The notes below the pieces were generated by a model. That model did no database searches and was not told where the DNA came from. It saw only the letters and a program-made list of their open reading frames with translations. Positions 9,697-20,537 of a stretch of 64,000 bases of DNA are shown piece after piece. The position numbers and the translations under genes are program-made. Each line of letters opens with the position of its first letter. Position 1 is the first letter of the stretch. Origin of the DNA: Ancylobacter tetraedralis (GTDB lineage Bacteria > Pseudomonadota > Alphaproteobacteria > Rhizobiales > Xanthobacteraceae); contig NZ_JACICD010000010.1 of the NCBI RefSeq assembly GCF_014195655.1, positions 1 to 64,000 on the forward strand, written 5' to 3'.

Positions 9697-12404
9697 AGAC
9701 GTTGCGCGCCATCTCCTCGCTCGCCGCGATCGGCCTGCTCGCGGCCCTCGCCGGCGCCGCCTCTGCCCAGCAGGGCGGCTCGGCCGGCCAGGGCACCGGC
9801 TTTTCCATGACGCCGCCCCTGCCCGGGTACAGCGGCAAGGCGCCCGTCGCGCCGCCCACCTCGGTGCCGATGACACTGCCGCAGCCCTCCACCGGCACCG
9901 GCGGGGGCGGCGGCCTTGCCGTGCCCGGTGCCCAGGCGCCGGCATCGGCGGCCGGCCCGGCCTTTCCCCCACCCGCCTCCGCACCACCCGCTTCCGCCCC
10001 GCCAGCCTCCGCCCGCAGCGGCGAGAGCCTGCCCAGCACCGGCCTTGGCGTGCCCGGCGAGGCCGGCGCCCCGGCGCCGAGCGCCGCGCCGTTCCAGATG
10101 GTGCCCGGTCAGCCCGCCCCGCGCGTCGCGCCCACCCCCTCCGCGAGCGCGCCGGTCCTGCCGCAGCGGCCCGATCGCTTCATCGTGCCCCAGCCCCGCA
10201 TGATCTTTGCCGGCGAAGTCGCCTCGCGCGCCTGGGTCGTCTATGTCACGGAGGAAGAGGCGGCACGGCAGGTGACGTTCCTGCTGAGCTATCTCAACGC
10301 CGTGGTGGTGATGCCGGAGACCTCGCGCATCCGCGTCGCGCTCAATGGCCAGACCCTCATCGAGACGCCGATCGCCTCCTCGCAGACGCCCGCGCACATC
10401 GCCGTGCCGATCCAGCGCGGCACGCTGCGGGCCGGCGCCAACATGATCCGCATCGACGTTGTGCAGCGCCATCGCACCGACTGCGCCGTGAGCGCCACCT
10501 ACGAATTGTGGACCGAACTCAACAATGCCGGCACCGGGCTCGCCTTCGCCGGTGGCCGGCCGCCGCTCACCGGCGGGCTCGACGATCTGCCGTCGGTCGG
10601 CTTCGACGACAAGGGCGTCACCACGATCCGCGTCCTTACCCCGGGGCCTATCGAGGGTGGCGGCACGGCGCGGGTGCTGCGCGTCGTGCAGGGCCTGTCG
10701 GTGCGCGGGCAATACCCCAATCCGGCGGTAGTGGCGGCCGAGGGCGCGCAGGGCCCGACCCCGCCGGGCGCACTCACGGTCGTCATCGGCACCGCCTCCG
10801 AACTGCCGCGCCTCATGGCAACGGTGCCGCCCGACGCGCGCCAGCGGCCTGTCACCACCTTCCTGGAAGATGACCGCCTGGGCGCCCCGGTGCTGGTCAT
10901 TTCCGGCCCGACGCCGGCCGATGTCGACCGGGCGATCGACCGGCTGAACAGCGTCAACATTCCCCAGACCGATGCCCTCAGTACCCAGACGCGCTTCGCG
11001 CCCAACACGCCGCTATTCAATGGCGAGCGCAGCCTTCGCCTCTCCGAACTGGGCGTCACCACCCAGGAATTCTCCGGCCGCCGCTTCCGTTCCGAGTTCC
11101 AGATCGCGCTGCCGCCGGACTTCTATGCCGAGGCCTATGGCAATGCCACGCTGTTCCTCGACGCGGCCTTCACCGCCGCGGTGCGGCCCGGCAGCCATGT
11201 CGACGTCTATGTGAACCAGCAGATCGCCTCCACCCTGCCAATCACCACGCGCGGTGGCGGGCTGTTCCAGCACGACCCGATATTCATCCCGCTGCGCAAT
11301 TTCCGGCCCGGCATCAACCGGCTGTGGCTGGAAGTGGTGCTGGACACCGAAGCGGATGCGCGCTGCCTGCCCGGCGCCACGCTGCCGGCCGACAACCGCT
11401 TCGTGCTGTTTGATTCATCGGAATTCGCCATGGCGAATTTCGCCCGTATCGGACGCATGCCCGACCTCGCCGCCTTCAGCGCCACCGCCTTCCCCTATAA
11501 TCTCGACGGCAGCCCGATCGCGGTCGTGCTGGCCCGGCAGGATTCCTCCACCCTGTCGGCGGCCTCGACGCTGATGAGCCGGCTGGCGCTTTCCAATGGC
11601 GCGCCGCTGCCGATCGACGCCTCGCCCGCCTCGGTCACGCTGGGCGAGCGCAACGCCATCTTCGTGGGCGGTATCGACCACATTGCCAGCAGCGTGCTGG
11701 AGCAGGTGGGCATTGCCAGTTCCACCCGCGCCAACTGGGTGGTCTCGGCGGGCGATGACGGGCGCCTGTCGGAATCCCCGGCGGGCGAGAACTACGACAA
11801 CGTACTGGAACGCTTCCGCAACCGGCAGCAGGGCGAGGGATCGTCCATGGCCAGCGAACAGGCCAATCCGCAGAACACGCCGCAGATCTATGAGCGCTGG
11901 CGCGACAGCGTGCAGGGACGCGGCGGCATCTACGCGGTGGTCGACAATTTCGAGGGGTGGCTGAAAAGCACCTTCTCCATCAGCTTCGAGTCGCTGCGCA
12001 TCCAGGAAGGCCGCCGGGCGCTGTATGAGCCGCCGCCGCGCACCTCGCTGGTGATGGCGCAGGGCAACAGCACCAACGGCACGCAGGCCTGGACCCTGGT
12101 GACCGGGCGCACGCCGGAAACGCTGGCCGCCTCCATGGTCCGCTTCACCGCGGACAGCGCGTGGAACCGCATCGGCGGCCAGGCCGTGGCCTTCCAGAAC
12201 TCCACCGGCGATCTCGAGCGCCACGATGTCGGCAGCTTCCGCTTCATCGTGACGGAGCCGCTCTCCTTCGCCAATTTCCGCATGATCGCGGCGAACTGGC
12301 TCTCGACCAACATCGTGCCCTATGCGCTGATGCTGCTGATTGCCGGCACCGTGCTCGGCATCGCCACCGCCTTCCTGCTGCGACGACTTGGACGCCCCAC
12401 ATGA
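9693..12404 (+). CDS. bcsB: Cellulose synthase periplasmic subunit BcsB
   Basis: Periplasmic partner of BcsA, tethered by a C-terminal helix, which guides the nascent glucan. It has 903 residues: signal peptide (about 1-25, ending LAGAASAQ), a Pro/Ala-rich linker with short PPASA repeats (about 95-105), the BcsB body with IRIDVVQRHRTDCAVSATY, the FNGERSLRLSELG segment, and a terminal transmembrane helix ending LLRRLGRPT. The long Pro-rich N-terminal linker is longer than in enterobacterial BcsB. Start and stop overlap bcsA and bcsZ by 4 bases each, indicating translational coupling. Confidence 0.96.
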   Translation: MKTLRAISSLAAIGLLAALAGAASAQQGGSAGQGTGFSMTPPLPGYSGKAPVAPPTSVPMTLPQPSTGTGGGGGLAVPGAQAPASAAGPAFPPPASAPPASAPPASARSGESLPSTGLGVPGEAGAPAPSAAPFQMVPGQPAPRVAPTPSASAPVLPQRPDRFIVPQPRMIFAGEVASRAWVVYVTEEEAARQVTFLLSYLNAVVVMPETSRIRVALNGQTLIETPIASSQTPAHIAVPIQRGTLRAGANMIRIDVVQRHRTDCAVSATYELWTELNNAGTGLAFAGGRPPLTGGLDDLPSVGFDDKGVTTIRVLTPGPIEGGGTARVLRVVQGLSVRGQYPNPAVVAAEGAQGPTPPGALTVVIGTASELPRLMATVPPDARQRPVTTFLEDDRLGAPVLVISGPTPADVDRAIDRLNSVNIPQTDALSTQTRFAPNTPLFNGERSLRLSELGVTTQEFSGRRFRSEFQIALPPDFYAEAYGNATLFLDAAFTAAVRPGSHVDVYVNQQIASTLPITTRGGGLFQHDPIFIPLRNFRPGINRLWLEVVLDTEADARCLPGATLPADNRFVLFDSSEFAMANFARIGRMPDLAAFSATAFPYNLDGSPIAVVLARQDSSTLSAASTLMSRLALSNGAPLPIDASPASVTLGERNAIFVGGIDHIASSVLEQVGIASSTRANWVVSAGDDGRLSESPAGENYDNVLERFRNRQQGEGSSMASEQANPQNTPQIYERWRDSVQGRGGIYAVVDNFEGWLKSTFSISFESLRIQEGRRALYEPPPRTSLVMAQGNSTNGTQAWTLVTGRTPETLAASMVRFTADSAWNRIGGQAVAFQNSTGDLERHDVGSFRFIVTEPLSFANFRMIAANWLSTNIVPYALMLLIAGTVLGIATAFLLRRLGRPT

Positions 12405-13453
12405 TCAAGCTCCTCGTAGCCGGCATCGTTGTGCTCGCGTTCGGGGTGCTTCCATTGAGAGCGCAGACGGCCACCGCGCTGCCCGCCGAGGCGTGGAGCG
12501 CCTATATGGCGCATTTCATCGATGATAGCGGACGCGTCGTCGACACGGCCAATGGCGGGATCAGCCACAGCGAGGGGCAAGGTTACGGCATGCTCCTGGC
12601 CTATTTGGCTGGTGACAGAAGCAATTTTGAACGCATATGGAGCTTCACGCGGACGGAGTTGCTGATTCGCGACGACGGACTTGCTGCATGGCGCTGGGAC
12701 CCGAACTCGAAACCCCACGTCACCGATATAAATGCGGCGAGCGACGGCGATCTGCTCATCGCCTATTCACTGGCGAGGGCTGGAAGATCATGGGGCATCC
12801 CCGGCTATGTCGACAGCGCGCAGAAGATCGCGCGCGCCATCGGAGCCAAGCTGGTGCTGCGCAGCGGCGACCGGCTGCTCCTGCTGCCCGGCGCCTCGGG
12901 CTTCAGCGCGGCGGACCGGCCGGACGGCCCGATCCTGAACCTGTCCTACTGGATCTTCGAAACCTTCCCCGCCATGAAGCAGCTGGCGCCGGAGACCGAC
13001 TGGGACGGCATCTCGAAGACCGGGCTGGAATTGCTCCGCATCGCACAGCTGGGCCCGGCGCGGCTGCCGCCGGACTGGATCGCCGCGCCCAGCAAGGGGC
13101 CGGTGACGGTGGCGGACGGGTTCCCCCCGGTCTTCGGTTACAATTCATTAAGGATATCGCTTTACCTGTTACGGGCCGGCATCGCCGACGCGGAACTGCA
13201 GGATTCGTTCCGGCAAAGCTGGCTGGTCGAGAATGGGGGGGCGCCATCCGTCGTCGAAATCGCCACGGGACGCGTGCTGACGCGGCTGACGGAGCCCGGC
13301 TACCGGATGCTCGGCGCCGTGCTGGCCTGTGCTCTCGACGCGACCCGCATCCCTGACGATCTGCGTCGGTTCGAGCCCACGCTCTACTACCCCTCGACGT
13401 TGTACTTGCTGGCTTGGGCTTTGGTCGCGGAGCGATATCCGAGATGTCTTTGA
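12401..13453 (+). CDS. bcsZ: Endo-1,4-beta-glucanase, glycoside hydrolase family 8
   Basis: Periplasmic cellulase that trims beta-glucan during synthesis and is a standard member of bcs operons. The 350-residue product has a signal peptide (about 1-22, ending LPLRAQ), the GH8 signature SEGQGYGMLLAY with catalytic acid Glu58, and the DINAASDGDLLIAYSLARA block at about 109-127. The start ATG overlaps the bcsB stop (ATGA), and its 3' end overlaps the next gene by 10 bases. The first half has a slightly less GC-rich stretch (12600-12760) than neighbours. Confidence 0.95.
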   Translation: MIKLLVAGIVVLAFGVLPLRAQTATALPAEAWSAYMAHFIDDSGRVVDTANGGISHSEGQGYGMLLAYLAGDRSNFERIWSFTRTELLIRDDGLAAWRWDPNSKPHVTDINAASDGDLLIAYSLARAGRSWGIPGYVDSAQKIARAIGAKLVLRSGDRLLLLPGASGFSAADRPDGPILNLSYWIFETFPAMKQLAPETDWDGISKTGLELLRIAQLGPARLPPDWIAAPSKGPVTVADGFPPVFGYNSLRISLYLLRAGIADAELQDSFRQSWLVENGGAPSVVEIATGRVLTRLTEPGYRMLGAVLACALDATRIPDDLRRFEPTLYYPSTLYLLAWALVAERYPRCL

Positions 13454-15747
13454 AGAGAGCCGCCCTGCTGATCGTGCTGGGGGGCGCCGTCCTCCCCGCC
13501 ATCGCGCAGCAGGTCGAGCTCCCGGGCGGCTCCGGCAGCCGCAGCGCCTCGGACAATGGCGGCTCGCGCCAGAAGGTCGACGAGACGGCATTGCGCTACT
13601 TCGCCTCGCAGGGTGACACGCGCCGCCTGGATGCGGAAATCGCCCGCCTGCGCGCCCTCTATCCCGAATGGTCGCCGCCCGCCGACCTGTTCGGCCCGCA
13701 GACCGACATCGAGCTGGAACGGCTGTGGAAGCTCTATGCCGAGGGCAAGTATAGCGACGTGCGCGGCGCCATCGCCACGCGGCAGGCAGCGGATTCGTCC
13801 TGGGACCCGCCGGCCGACCTGATCGCCCGGCTGAACGAGGCGGAGACCCGCCAGCGGCTTGTCAACGCGTCCGACGCCCAGCAATGGTCCACCGTGCTGC
13901 GCCTCGCCACCGAGACGCCGGGCGTGCTGACCTGCACCAATGTCGACATCCTGTGGCGGGTCGCCGAGGCGTTCGCCAAGACCAACCAGATCCCGCGCGC
14001 GCTCGACGCCTATACCTATGTGCTGACCAACTGCAATGATGCGGGCGAGCGCCTTGCCACCATGCAGAAGGCGATCCCGCTGCTGAGCGACGACCAGATC
14101 GCCAATCTGATGAAGTTCGAGCGCAAGGATGCCGAGGGCAAGCCGGAATTCGCCCTGCTGCGCGACGACCTCATCCGCCGCCGCATGGGCCGAGCCGCCG
14201 AGAACCCGGAATATTCCGTTCCCGACGCCGACATCAAGCGGATGGAGGAACTGGCGCGGCAAGGCAGCGGCGCGGGCGACCCGCTTCTGCTCGGCTGGTA
14301 CCTGTTCCGCCATGACGACGCCCGGCGCGCACTCGAATGGTTCAAGCTCGCGCTCGACCGCAAGGGCGGCTCGAAGGCGGCGGAAGGCTATGTTCTGGCG
14401 CTCAACGCGCTCGGGCGCGCGCTGGAAGCGGAGCCGATCGCCTATGAGTGGCGCGACTCGGCACCCGAGAACAACAAGGCCTATCTCGACGTCGTCATCA
14501 GCCTGCTCACCGCCGATCCCGCGCCGGTGCTCGACGCGCTGGTGCTGACGCGGTTCAGCCCGGTGGTGATCCGCGACAAATACGTCCCCGGCGCGCAGGC
14601 GCTTGGCTGGTATGCCTACAATACCGGGCAGATCGTCACCGCCCAGTCGTGGTTCGAGACCGCGCTGAACTGGGATCCCAATGACGAGCCCTCGGCCTAT
14701 GGCCTGTCCCTCGCCTATTGGCGGCTCGGCGACCGGGCCCGCCTTGCCGCCATGGCGCAGAGCTGGGGCTCGCGCTCCGAGCGCATCCTCGCGCTGGTCG
14801 ACCCCAATGTGCGTGCGCGGCTCGAGGCGCGAAACGGGCAGGCGCCGGTGCGCACCACCAATCCGCTGATCGCCGCGGCCGCCCGGCTGACGCCCACCCC
14901 GACGCTGCAGCCCCCGCCGCTGGGCGTGCCCACCACCAGCGCCGTGCGCGGCGTTGGCGCCGGGTTCCAGCCCATCCCCACATCGGGCGCGCTGGCCTAC
15001 ACGCCGGCATCCGCCCCGGCGACCGGCTTTACCCCGATCCCGACGGCAGCGCTGCCCGCGACGTCTCAGCCCGTCAGCCCGCAGGCAGCCATGCCGCAGG
15101 CCGTCACGCAGCAGGCCGTCACTCCGCAGGTGGCGGCCGAGCGCAGCTATGCCGCGGCGCCGGCGGCGCGCTACGAGGCAGCCCCCGCACCGCGTCGCAA
15201 CGTCGCCCGCTCGACGGCCCGCACCGGCAGCCCGGTGGCGGAATCGCCGCGCGGCGGCAGCGCGGCGGCGGCGCTGGCGCGCGGCTGGAAGCTGATGGAG
15301 CTCAACCGGCCGATCGAGGCGGTAACGGCCTTCGACTATGCCATCCAGTACGGCACGGGGCGCACCGCCGAGGACGCCGCCTATGGCAAGTCGCTCGCCT
15401 ATATGCGCAAGGGCATGACCAATGCCGCCAGCGTGGCAGCGCTCGAAGCGCCGCAGAGCCCGCGCCGGGCGCTCCAGCTCAATGCCGACCTGCTCACCCA
15501 GCGGGCCTTCGAATTCTACAAGGACGGGCGTTATGTGGAGGCGCTGGTCGCGCTGGACGAGCGCGCCCGCCTCGGCCCGGAGCAGCAGGACCTGATGCTG
15601 ATGCGCGCGTGGTGCTACTACCACATCCGCGACTTCCAGTCGGCGAACCGCATCTTCAAGGCGCTCGCCGCGCAGGGCAACAAGGAAGCGACCAACGGCG
15701 TGATGACCATTCTGGGGGCCACCCGCCAGATGCGCGACAATTACTGA
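13444..15747 (+). CDS. TPR protein of the cellulose operon, BcsK-like
   Basis: A 767-residue secreted tetratricopeptide-repeat protein in the position usually taken by bcsC. A signal peptide MSLKRAALLIVLGGAVLPAI is followed by helical TPR-like repeats (about 25-480), a low-complexity Ala/Pro/Thr/Gln linker (about 490-610, with repeated AVTQQAVTPQ units), and a final TPR region. I see no C-terminal outer-membrane beta-barrel. From memory, Agrobacterium/Rhizobium-type operons carry such a gene, called bcsK, in place of bcsC. It likely scaffolds the secretion complex in the periplasm. Confidence 0.75.
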   Translation: MSLKRAALLIVLGGAVLPAIAQQVELPGGSGSRSASDNGGSRQKVDETALRYFASQGDTRRLDAEIARLRALYPEWSPPADLFGPQTDIELERLWKLYAEGKYSDVRGAIATRQAADSSWDPPADLIARLNEAETRQRLVNASDAQQWSTVLRLATETPGVLTCTNVDILWRVAEAFAKTNQIPRALDAYTYVLTNCNDAGERLATMQKAIPLLSDDQIANLMKFERKDAEGKPEFALLRDDLIRRRMGRAAENPEYSVPDADIKRMEELARQGSGAGDPLLLGWYLFRHDDARRALEWFKLALDRKGGSKAAEGYVLALNALGRALEAEPIAYEWRDSAPENNKAYLDVVISLLTADPAPVLDALVLTRFSPVVIRDKYVPGAQALGWYAYNTGQIVTAQSWFETALNWDPNDEPSAYGLSLAYWRLGDRARLAAMAQSWGSRSERILALVDPNVRARLEARNGQAPVRTTNPLIAAAARLTPTPTLQPPPLGVPTTSAVRGVGAGFQPIPTSGALAYTPASAPATGFTPIPTAALPATSQPVSPQAAMPQAVTQQAVTPQVAAERSYAAAPAARYEAAPAPRRNVARSTARTGSPVAESPRGGSAAAALARGWKLMELNRPIEAVTAFDYAIQYGTGRTAEDAAYGKSLAYMRKGMTNAASVAALEAPQSPRRALQLNADLLTQRAFEFYKDGRYVEALVALDERARLGPEQQDLMLMRAWCYYHIRDFQSANRIFKALAAQGNKEATNGVMTILGATRQMRDNY

Positions 15748-15772
15748 GCGCCGCCATCTCGCCGCATGAAAG

Positions 15773-15801
15773 AGGCCGGCTCCCGTGGGGCCGGCCTTTT
15801 T
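15773..15801 (+). terminator. Rho-independent terminator after the cellulose operon
   Basis: AGGCCGGC pairs with GCCGGCCT around a 9-base loop and is followed by TTTTT. It ends the bcs transcript and separates it from the convergent selenium gene block. Confidence 0.88.
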
Positions 15802-15812
15802 CATCTGGAAGG

Positions 15813-15908
15813 TGGCGGAAGAGAGTGGGAGTCGAACCCACCAGAGACCGTCTCGCGGCCCCTCCCGGGTTTGAAGCCCGGACATCACACCAGTGATGTT
15901 TCCCTTCC
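15813..15908 (-). tRNA. selC: tRNA-Sec (anticodon UCA)
   Basis: Reading the minus strand gives an 8-bp acceptor stem (GGAAGGGA with TCTCTTCC, one G-U pair), an anticodon arm CCGGG-CTTCAAA-CCCGG with anticodon TCA, a long variable arm, a T loop GGTTCGACTCC, a G discriminator, and an encoded CCA. The 8-bp acceptor, long extra arm and UCA anticodon are diagnostic for selenocysteine tRNA. It lies 4 bases after the selB stop on the same strand, so it is probably transcribed together with selB. Confidence 0.95.
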
Positions 15909-15912
15909 AGAA

Positions 15913-17937
15913 CTAAAGCACCTGTCGCGACGCGCCCTCGTCCGGCGAAACGGTTTCCGCCTGGCTCGAACGCGCGCCAGAGTTGACCGCATCTTCTCCG
16001 ATCGCGCCGAACAGGTCCAGCCGATGCGGGTTGATGCGCCGGAGATCTCCACGGCGCAGCGTCACGCCGTGGCGGTCGAAGAATTCGAGGATCTGGATCG
16101 CCACCTTGCGGCCGACCGAATGGTCGTCCTGCTCGATGCGGTCGCGGAAGCGGGCGGCGGCGAATTGCCGGTCCGGCGCGGCCTCCGCCAGTTGCCGCAC
16201 CATGGCGACCATCTGCGCCACCGTGGCGCGCCGGAAGAAATGATCCTGCGCCACCTCGTCGACCCGCCCCATGCGGCCGAGCAGCTTCATCAGCCGGCGG
16301 ATCTCCGGCTCGGCCACCCCGGTGAGGCCGGCAAGGTCGCGCACGCGCGGCGGGCGGAAGCGCTCCACGCCGCCCAGCCGCGGCTCGATCATCTCCCACA
16401 ACAGCTCGTCCTGCCGCGTCAGCCGCACCTCGTGCCCGGCCAGCCGCACCCAGGCGCCTTCCAGCGCCAGCCGCCCCTCGCCCGCCAGCCGCTTCACCGC
16501 CTCCGTGAAGACAGGCCGGGCGAGACGCGGGGCGAGCGCGAGGCGCAGCCGCTCCGCGCCCATGCCGGGCAGGTCGGGATTGGCATCGTGAAAGCGCGTC
16601 AGTTCGGCGAGGATCGCGGCGCGGATGAGTTCCCAGCGCGCGGGCGACAGGCCGATCCGCGCGCCGGGGGTGGAAAAGGTGACGAGGCCGAGTTCCGCCG
16701 CCAGCCGCCCGGCCGCCCCCTCGCCCAGCGCATGGTCGCGCGCGAAGGCGGAGAGGTCGACATGCCAGGGATCGATGGCGAGCAGCCGCGCCACCGAAGC
16801 GGCGGGATCGGTCTCCATCAACGCGTCAAGCTGGGCGAGGCGCTCGGGCGTGCGGCGCTTGCGAGCCGGCGCGCGCAGGTCGAGAAACCGCCCGCCCCCC
16901 ACCGTGCGCTGGGAGGAAGTGTCGCGGATCACATAGCGGTCGCCGCTCGCGGCCGCGATCGGGCGCTCCAGCACCAGTTGCACCGGCCCCTCGCCGCCGG
17001 GCGCCACGCCATCCCCCGCAAGCGGCACCAGCCGGGCCCCCACCTCGACCGAGGCGTGGTGCAACCGCACCGGGAACCAGGCACCGAGCGGCTTCGGCTC
17101 GCCCGGCAGCACGCGCAGGCTGGCATCGATGCGCTCGCTCGGCGCGTGCAGGGCGGGATCGAGCACCATGTCGCCGCGCGTGATCGCGTCATGCGTCACG
17201 CCCTCGCCGGCAAGGTTCAGCGCGCAGCGGTCGCCCGCGCGGGCCTCCTCCGCCTTACGGTTCTGCGCATGGATGGAGCGCACCCGCGCCGACAGGCCGG
17301 AGGGGCTGACCTTGAGCGTGTCGCCCACCCGCACCCGCCCGGAGAGCACGGTTCCCGTCACCACCGTGCCGGCGCCGGACAGGGTGAAGCTGCGATCGAC
17401 GGCGAGGCGAAAGCCACCTTCGCTCGCCCGGGCGGAAAAGCCTTGCGCGGCCGCGATGAGCCGGCTCCGCAGATCCTCGATCCCCTCCCCGGTCACGACG
17501 GAGACCGGAACGACCGCCGCGCCTTCCAGCGCGGTGCCGGCGAGCAGCGCCTCGATCTGCCCCTCCACCTCGGCGCGCCGGCCTTCATCGGCAAGGTCGG
17601 CCTTGGTCAGCACGACGAGACCCTGCCGGATACCCAGAAGATCCAGCAGCGCGAAATGCTCGCGGGTCTGCGGCATCACCCCGTCGTCAGCGGCGACAAC
17701 CAGCAACGCGAAATCGATGCCGCTGGCCCCCGCCAGCATGGTGTGAACGAGGCGCTCGTGCCCCGGCACGTCGATGAACCCGAGCGTGCCGGCCGGCGTG
17801 GGCAGATAGGCGAAGCCGAGGTCGATGGTGATGCCCCGCGCCTTCTCCTCCTTCAGCCGGTCGGTATCGACACCGGTGAGCGCGCCGACCAGCGCGGTCT
17901 TGCCGTGGTCGATATGGCCCGCCGTGCCGATGATCAT
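15913..17937 (-). CDS. selB: Selenocysteine-specific elongation factor SelB
   Basis: Cytoplasmic GTPase that carries Sec-tRNA to UGA codons by binding the SECIS hairpin. The 674-residue product begins [14 protein letters not shown] (G1), with [13 protein letters not shown] (G3) at about 58-70 and LTKADLAD (G4). After the translation-factor beta-barrels, the C-terminal winged-helix domains (from about residue 370) end with [30 protein letters not shown], the RNA-binding part. Its start overlaps the selA stop by 4 bases. Full length and intact. Confidence 0.97.
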   Translation of the reverse strand: MIIGTAGHIDHGKTALVGALTGVDTDRLKEEKARGITIDLGFAYLPTPAGTLGFIDVPGHERLVHTMLAGASGIDFALLVVAADDGVMPQTREHFALLDLLGIRQGLVVLTKADLADEGRRAEVEGQIEALLAGTALEGAAVVPVSVVTGEGIEDLRSRLIAAAQGFSARASEGGFRLAVDRSFTLSGAGTVVTGTVLSGRVRVGDTLKVSPSGLSARVRSIHAQNRKAEEARAGDRCALNLAGEGVTHDAITRGDMVLDPALHAPSERIDASLRVLPGEPKPLGAWFPVRLHHASVEVGARLVPLAGDGVAPGGEGPVQLVLERPIAAASGDRYVIRDTSSQRTVGGGRFLDLRAPARKRRTPERLAQLDALMETDPAASVARLLAIDPWHVDLSAFARDHALGEGAAGRLAAELGLVTFSTPGARIGLSPARWELIRAAILAELTRFHDANPDLPGMGAERLRLALAPRLARPVFTEAVKRLAGEGRLALEGAWVRLAGHEVRLTRQDELLWEMIEPRLGGVERFRPPRVRDLAGLTGVAEPEIRRLMKLLGRMGRVDEVAQDHFFRRATVAQMVAMVRQLAEAAPDRQFAAARFRDRIEQDDHSVGRKVAIQILEFFDRHGVTLRRGDLRRINPHRLDLFGAIGEDAVNSGARSSQAETVSPDEGASRQVL

Positions 17938-19406
17938 GCCGGCAGGACCAGCTGCGACAGGCTGTCGAGGAAACCCGCCTCATCCTCCAGGCAGCGCAGG
18001 TCGAGCAGCAGAGCGCCCTCCGTGATGCGGCCGACCACCGGCACCGGAATGTCCCGCAGCGACGCCGCCAGCGCGTTCAGAAGGCCCCCGGAGGCCGCCC
18101 CCGCCGGGCGAATGGCCAGGCCGGCGCTGGGCAGCGTTTCCAGCGGCAGCGCGCCGGAGCCGATCTGGCTGGCGCACAGGGCGACGTCCACGGTGAAATC
18201 CTCGCCGAGAATATTGGCAACCGGGCCCGCCAGCGCTGCGGCGCGCGATGCAATCGCCTCCCGCCCACGGGCCAGCAGCCGCAATGTCGGCAGCCGCGCG
18301 GCCAGCCGTTCCGGATCCCGGTAGAGCCTGAGCGTCGCCTCCAGCGCGGCGAGGCGCACCTTGTCGACGCGGAGCGCCCGCTTCATCGGGTTGCGGTTGA
18401 TCGCCTCGATGAGGTCGGCGCGTCCGACGATGAAGCCGGTCTGCGGCCCGCCCAGCAGCTTGTCGCCGGAGAAGGTGACGATGTCCGCCCCCTCCGCCAC
18501 CGCCTCGCGCACGGTCGGCTCATGCGCGAGGCCGAGGCGGGTGAGGTCGTAAAGCGTGCCCGAGCCGAGATCGTTGACCAGCGGCACGCCGCGCGCATGG
18601 GCAATCTCGGCAAGCTCGACCGCCCGCACCTCGCGGGTAAAGCCCTCGATGCGGTAGTTCGAGGTGTGCACCTTGAGCACCAGCCCGGTCGCCTCGGTGA
18701 GCGCGCCGACATAGTCCTTCGGATGGGTGCGATTGGTGGTGCCGACCTCGACGAGGCGCACCCCCGCCCGCGCCATGATGTCGGGCATGCGGAAGGCGCC
18801 GCCGATCTCGATCAGTTCGCCGCGCGAGACGACGGCCTCCCGTCCAGCCCCCAGCGTGTTGAGCACCAGCAGCACGGCGGCAGCGTTGTTGTTGACGACT
18901 GTCGCGTCCTCCGCACCGGTGAGGTCGATCAGCAGCTCGCGCACATGGTCGTCGCGCTCGCCGCGCCGGCCGGTCGCGAGGTCGTATTCCAGCGCCACGG
19001 CCGAGCGCATCGCGGCGACCGCCGCCTCCACCGCCTCCTCCGCCAGCAGGGCGCGACCCAGATTGGTGTGCAGCACCGTGCCGGTGAGGTTGAACACCGG
19101 GCGCAGGCTGGCGCGCGCGCCATGCTCCAGTGCATCGGCCGCCGCCAGCGCCACATGGTCGGGGGTCGGCAGGCTGGCGAGCTGTCCGGCGAGCACGCAG
19201 GCGCGCACCTCGTCCAGCGCGACGCGGATGGCGAGCGTCGCCGGTAGCCGGCCGAACCGGTCCACCGCGAGCTGCCCGCCCGGCGTCCGCAGCACCAGAT
19301 CGACCGAGGGCAGGTCGCGCAGCGAGGGCCGCAACTCGGGCGCGATCGGCTCGAATGCCGGCATGTCCGGCGCGAGAATGTCGGCGGGGGGCGTATCGGC
19401 GTCCAT
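17934..19406 (-). CDS. selA: L-seryl-tRNA(Sec) selenium transferase
   Basis: PLP enzyme that converts Ser-tRNA(Sec) to Sec-tRNA(Sec) with selenophosphate. It has 490 residues. Recognisable: [59 protein letters not shown], and the PLP-lysine motif [15 protein letters not shown]. It lies 12 bases after fdhE and overlaps selB, so it is part of one minus-strand transcription unit. Confidence 0.97.
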   Translation of the reverse strand: MDADTPPADILAPDMPAFEPIAPELRPSLRDLPSVDLVLRTPGGQLAVDRFGRLPATLAIRVALDEVRACVLAGQLASLPTPDHVALAAADALEHGARASLRPVFNLTGTVLHTNLGRALLAEEAVEAAVAAMRSAVALEYDLATGRRGERDDHVRELLIDLTGAEDATVVNNNAAAVLLVLNTLGAGREAVVSRGELIEIGGAFRMPDIMARAGVRLVEVGTTNRTHPKDYVGALTEATGLVLKVHTSNYRIEGFTREVRAVELAEIAHARGVPLVNDLGSGTLYDLTRLGLAHEPTVREAVAEGADIVTFSGDKLLGGPQTGFIVGRADLIEAINRNPMKRALRVDKVRLAALEATLRLYRDPERLAARLPTLRLLARGREAIASRAAALAGPVANILGEDFTVDVALCASQIGSGALPLETLPSAGLAIRPAGAASGGLLNALAASLRDIPVPVVGRITEGALLLDLRCLEDEAGFLDSLSQLVLPA

Positions 19407-19418
19407 CGTCGTGCCGCC

Positions 19419-20330
19419 TCAATAGCCGAGCAGGAAGGCGTTGAACGCCGCGCGCCGGTAGGGGCCCTCGCGCATCATCAGATCGAGGCCGAGCGAGCCG
19501 ATATCGTCGGCCATCGGCTCGATGGCGACGTCCTTGTTCTGATACATCACCTTCACATAGGTGCGGCACTCGTCGCAGGTTTCGGCCTTGATGGTGCCGG
19601 GGCTGCCCTCGATCTCCTGATAGCCGATACCCTTGGTGGAGCCGCAGGAGCAGCAGCGTATGCGCACATAGTTCCACAGGGTGGAGCACAGCGAGCAGGC
19701 GCAGAAGCGGTTGCCGTGCGCGTTCGGCCATTCCACGATCAGCGAGGCGACCGGCGGGCCGCCGCAGGCCGGGCAGACGCCATCGCCCACCGGCACCAGT
19801 TTTTTCGCATCGAGGCCGGCGGCGAGGCGGGCGAAATGCACCTGCAGCGCGCTCGCGACATAGACGTGCTCGGCCAGTGTCTCCATCGGCAGGTCGTGGG
19901 CGAGCACGTCGCGCACCATCTGGGCGCGTTCCGTGCCGTCGGCGAGCCGCACCCGCGTCAGCGCGGCTTCCGCCTCCTGCGGCATGGCCAGCCGCGCGCT
20001 GGCATCGAACAGCGCATCAAGGGTCGCCTCCAGCGTATCGTCCAGCTTGAGGCCGGGGCGATCGAGCGGAGGCATGCCGAAGCCGCTCGCGCGCTCGACC
20101 GCCTCGGCATTCGGCCCATTGACCGGCGGCAGGGACGGAACGATGGCGGCCTGCGCGTCGACCAGCCCGGCGACGAAGGAGAGGTAGGCCGCCATCGGGC
20201 TCACCGCCGCATAGGCACGCAGCCGCGCCGCGCGGGCGGCGAACAGCGTGGCGGGGTCGGGCAGAACCGCGAAGGGCGGCGTCGAGAGATTGCCGATCGC
20301 GGTGGGATCGGGCTGCAGATTGGCGGACAT
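19419..20330 (-). CDS. fdhE: Formate dehydrogenase accessory protein FdhE
   Basis: Cytoplasmic iron-binding rubredoxin-like protein needed for maturation of respiratory Fdh-N/Fdh-O. The 303-residue product carries four CxxC pairs typical of the family: CPACGG, CSLC (preceded by NRFCAC), CCSCGSTKG, and CDEC. It sits between the structural fdn genes and selA, with a 207-base gap to fdnI that shows no gene. Confidence 0.95.
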   Translation of the reverse strand: MSANLQPDPTAIGNLSTPPFAVLPDPATLFAARAARLRAYAAVSPMAAYLSFVAGLVDAQAAIVPSLPPVNGPNAEAVERASGFGMPPLDRPGLKLDDTLEATLDALFDASARLAMPQEAEAALTRVRLADGTERAQMVRDVLAHDLPMETLAEHVYVASALQVHFARLAAGLDAKKLVPVGDGVCPACGGPPVASLIVEWPNAHGNRFCACSLCSTLWNYVRIRCCSCGSTKGIGYQEIEGSPGTIKAETCDECRTYVKVMYQNKDVAIEPMADDIGSLGLDLMMREGPYRRAAFNAFLLGY

Positions 20331-20537
20331 GTTCCCTCACGAACCGCACGGGCCACGTGGATACGCACGGACAAGACGCGCAAACGGTGGACACGCACTT
20401 CCCTGCGCATTCCCGAAAATGGCCGCGCCACCCGGGAACGCCTGATATAGGACGGATCGTCGATCCTGCGACGGGCCGTCTGTTCACATCATCCCGAGCC
20501 GCGCGATAGGGCGCCCGGTATCCGACGCGGGACCGGG

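Noticed and set aside
15766-18324. Long plus-strand frame opposite selB
   Set aside because: It is His/Arg-rich antisense frame caused by high GC; the minus strand encodes a perfect SelB.
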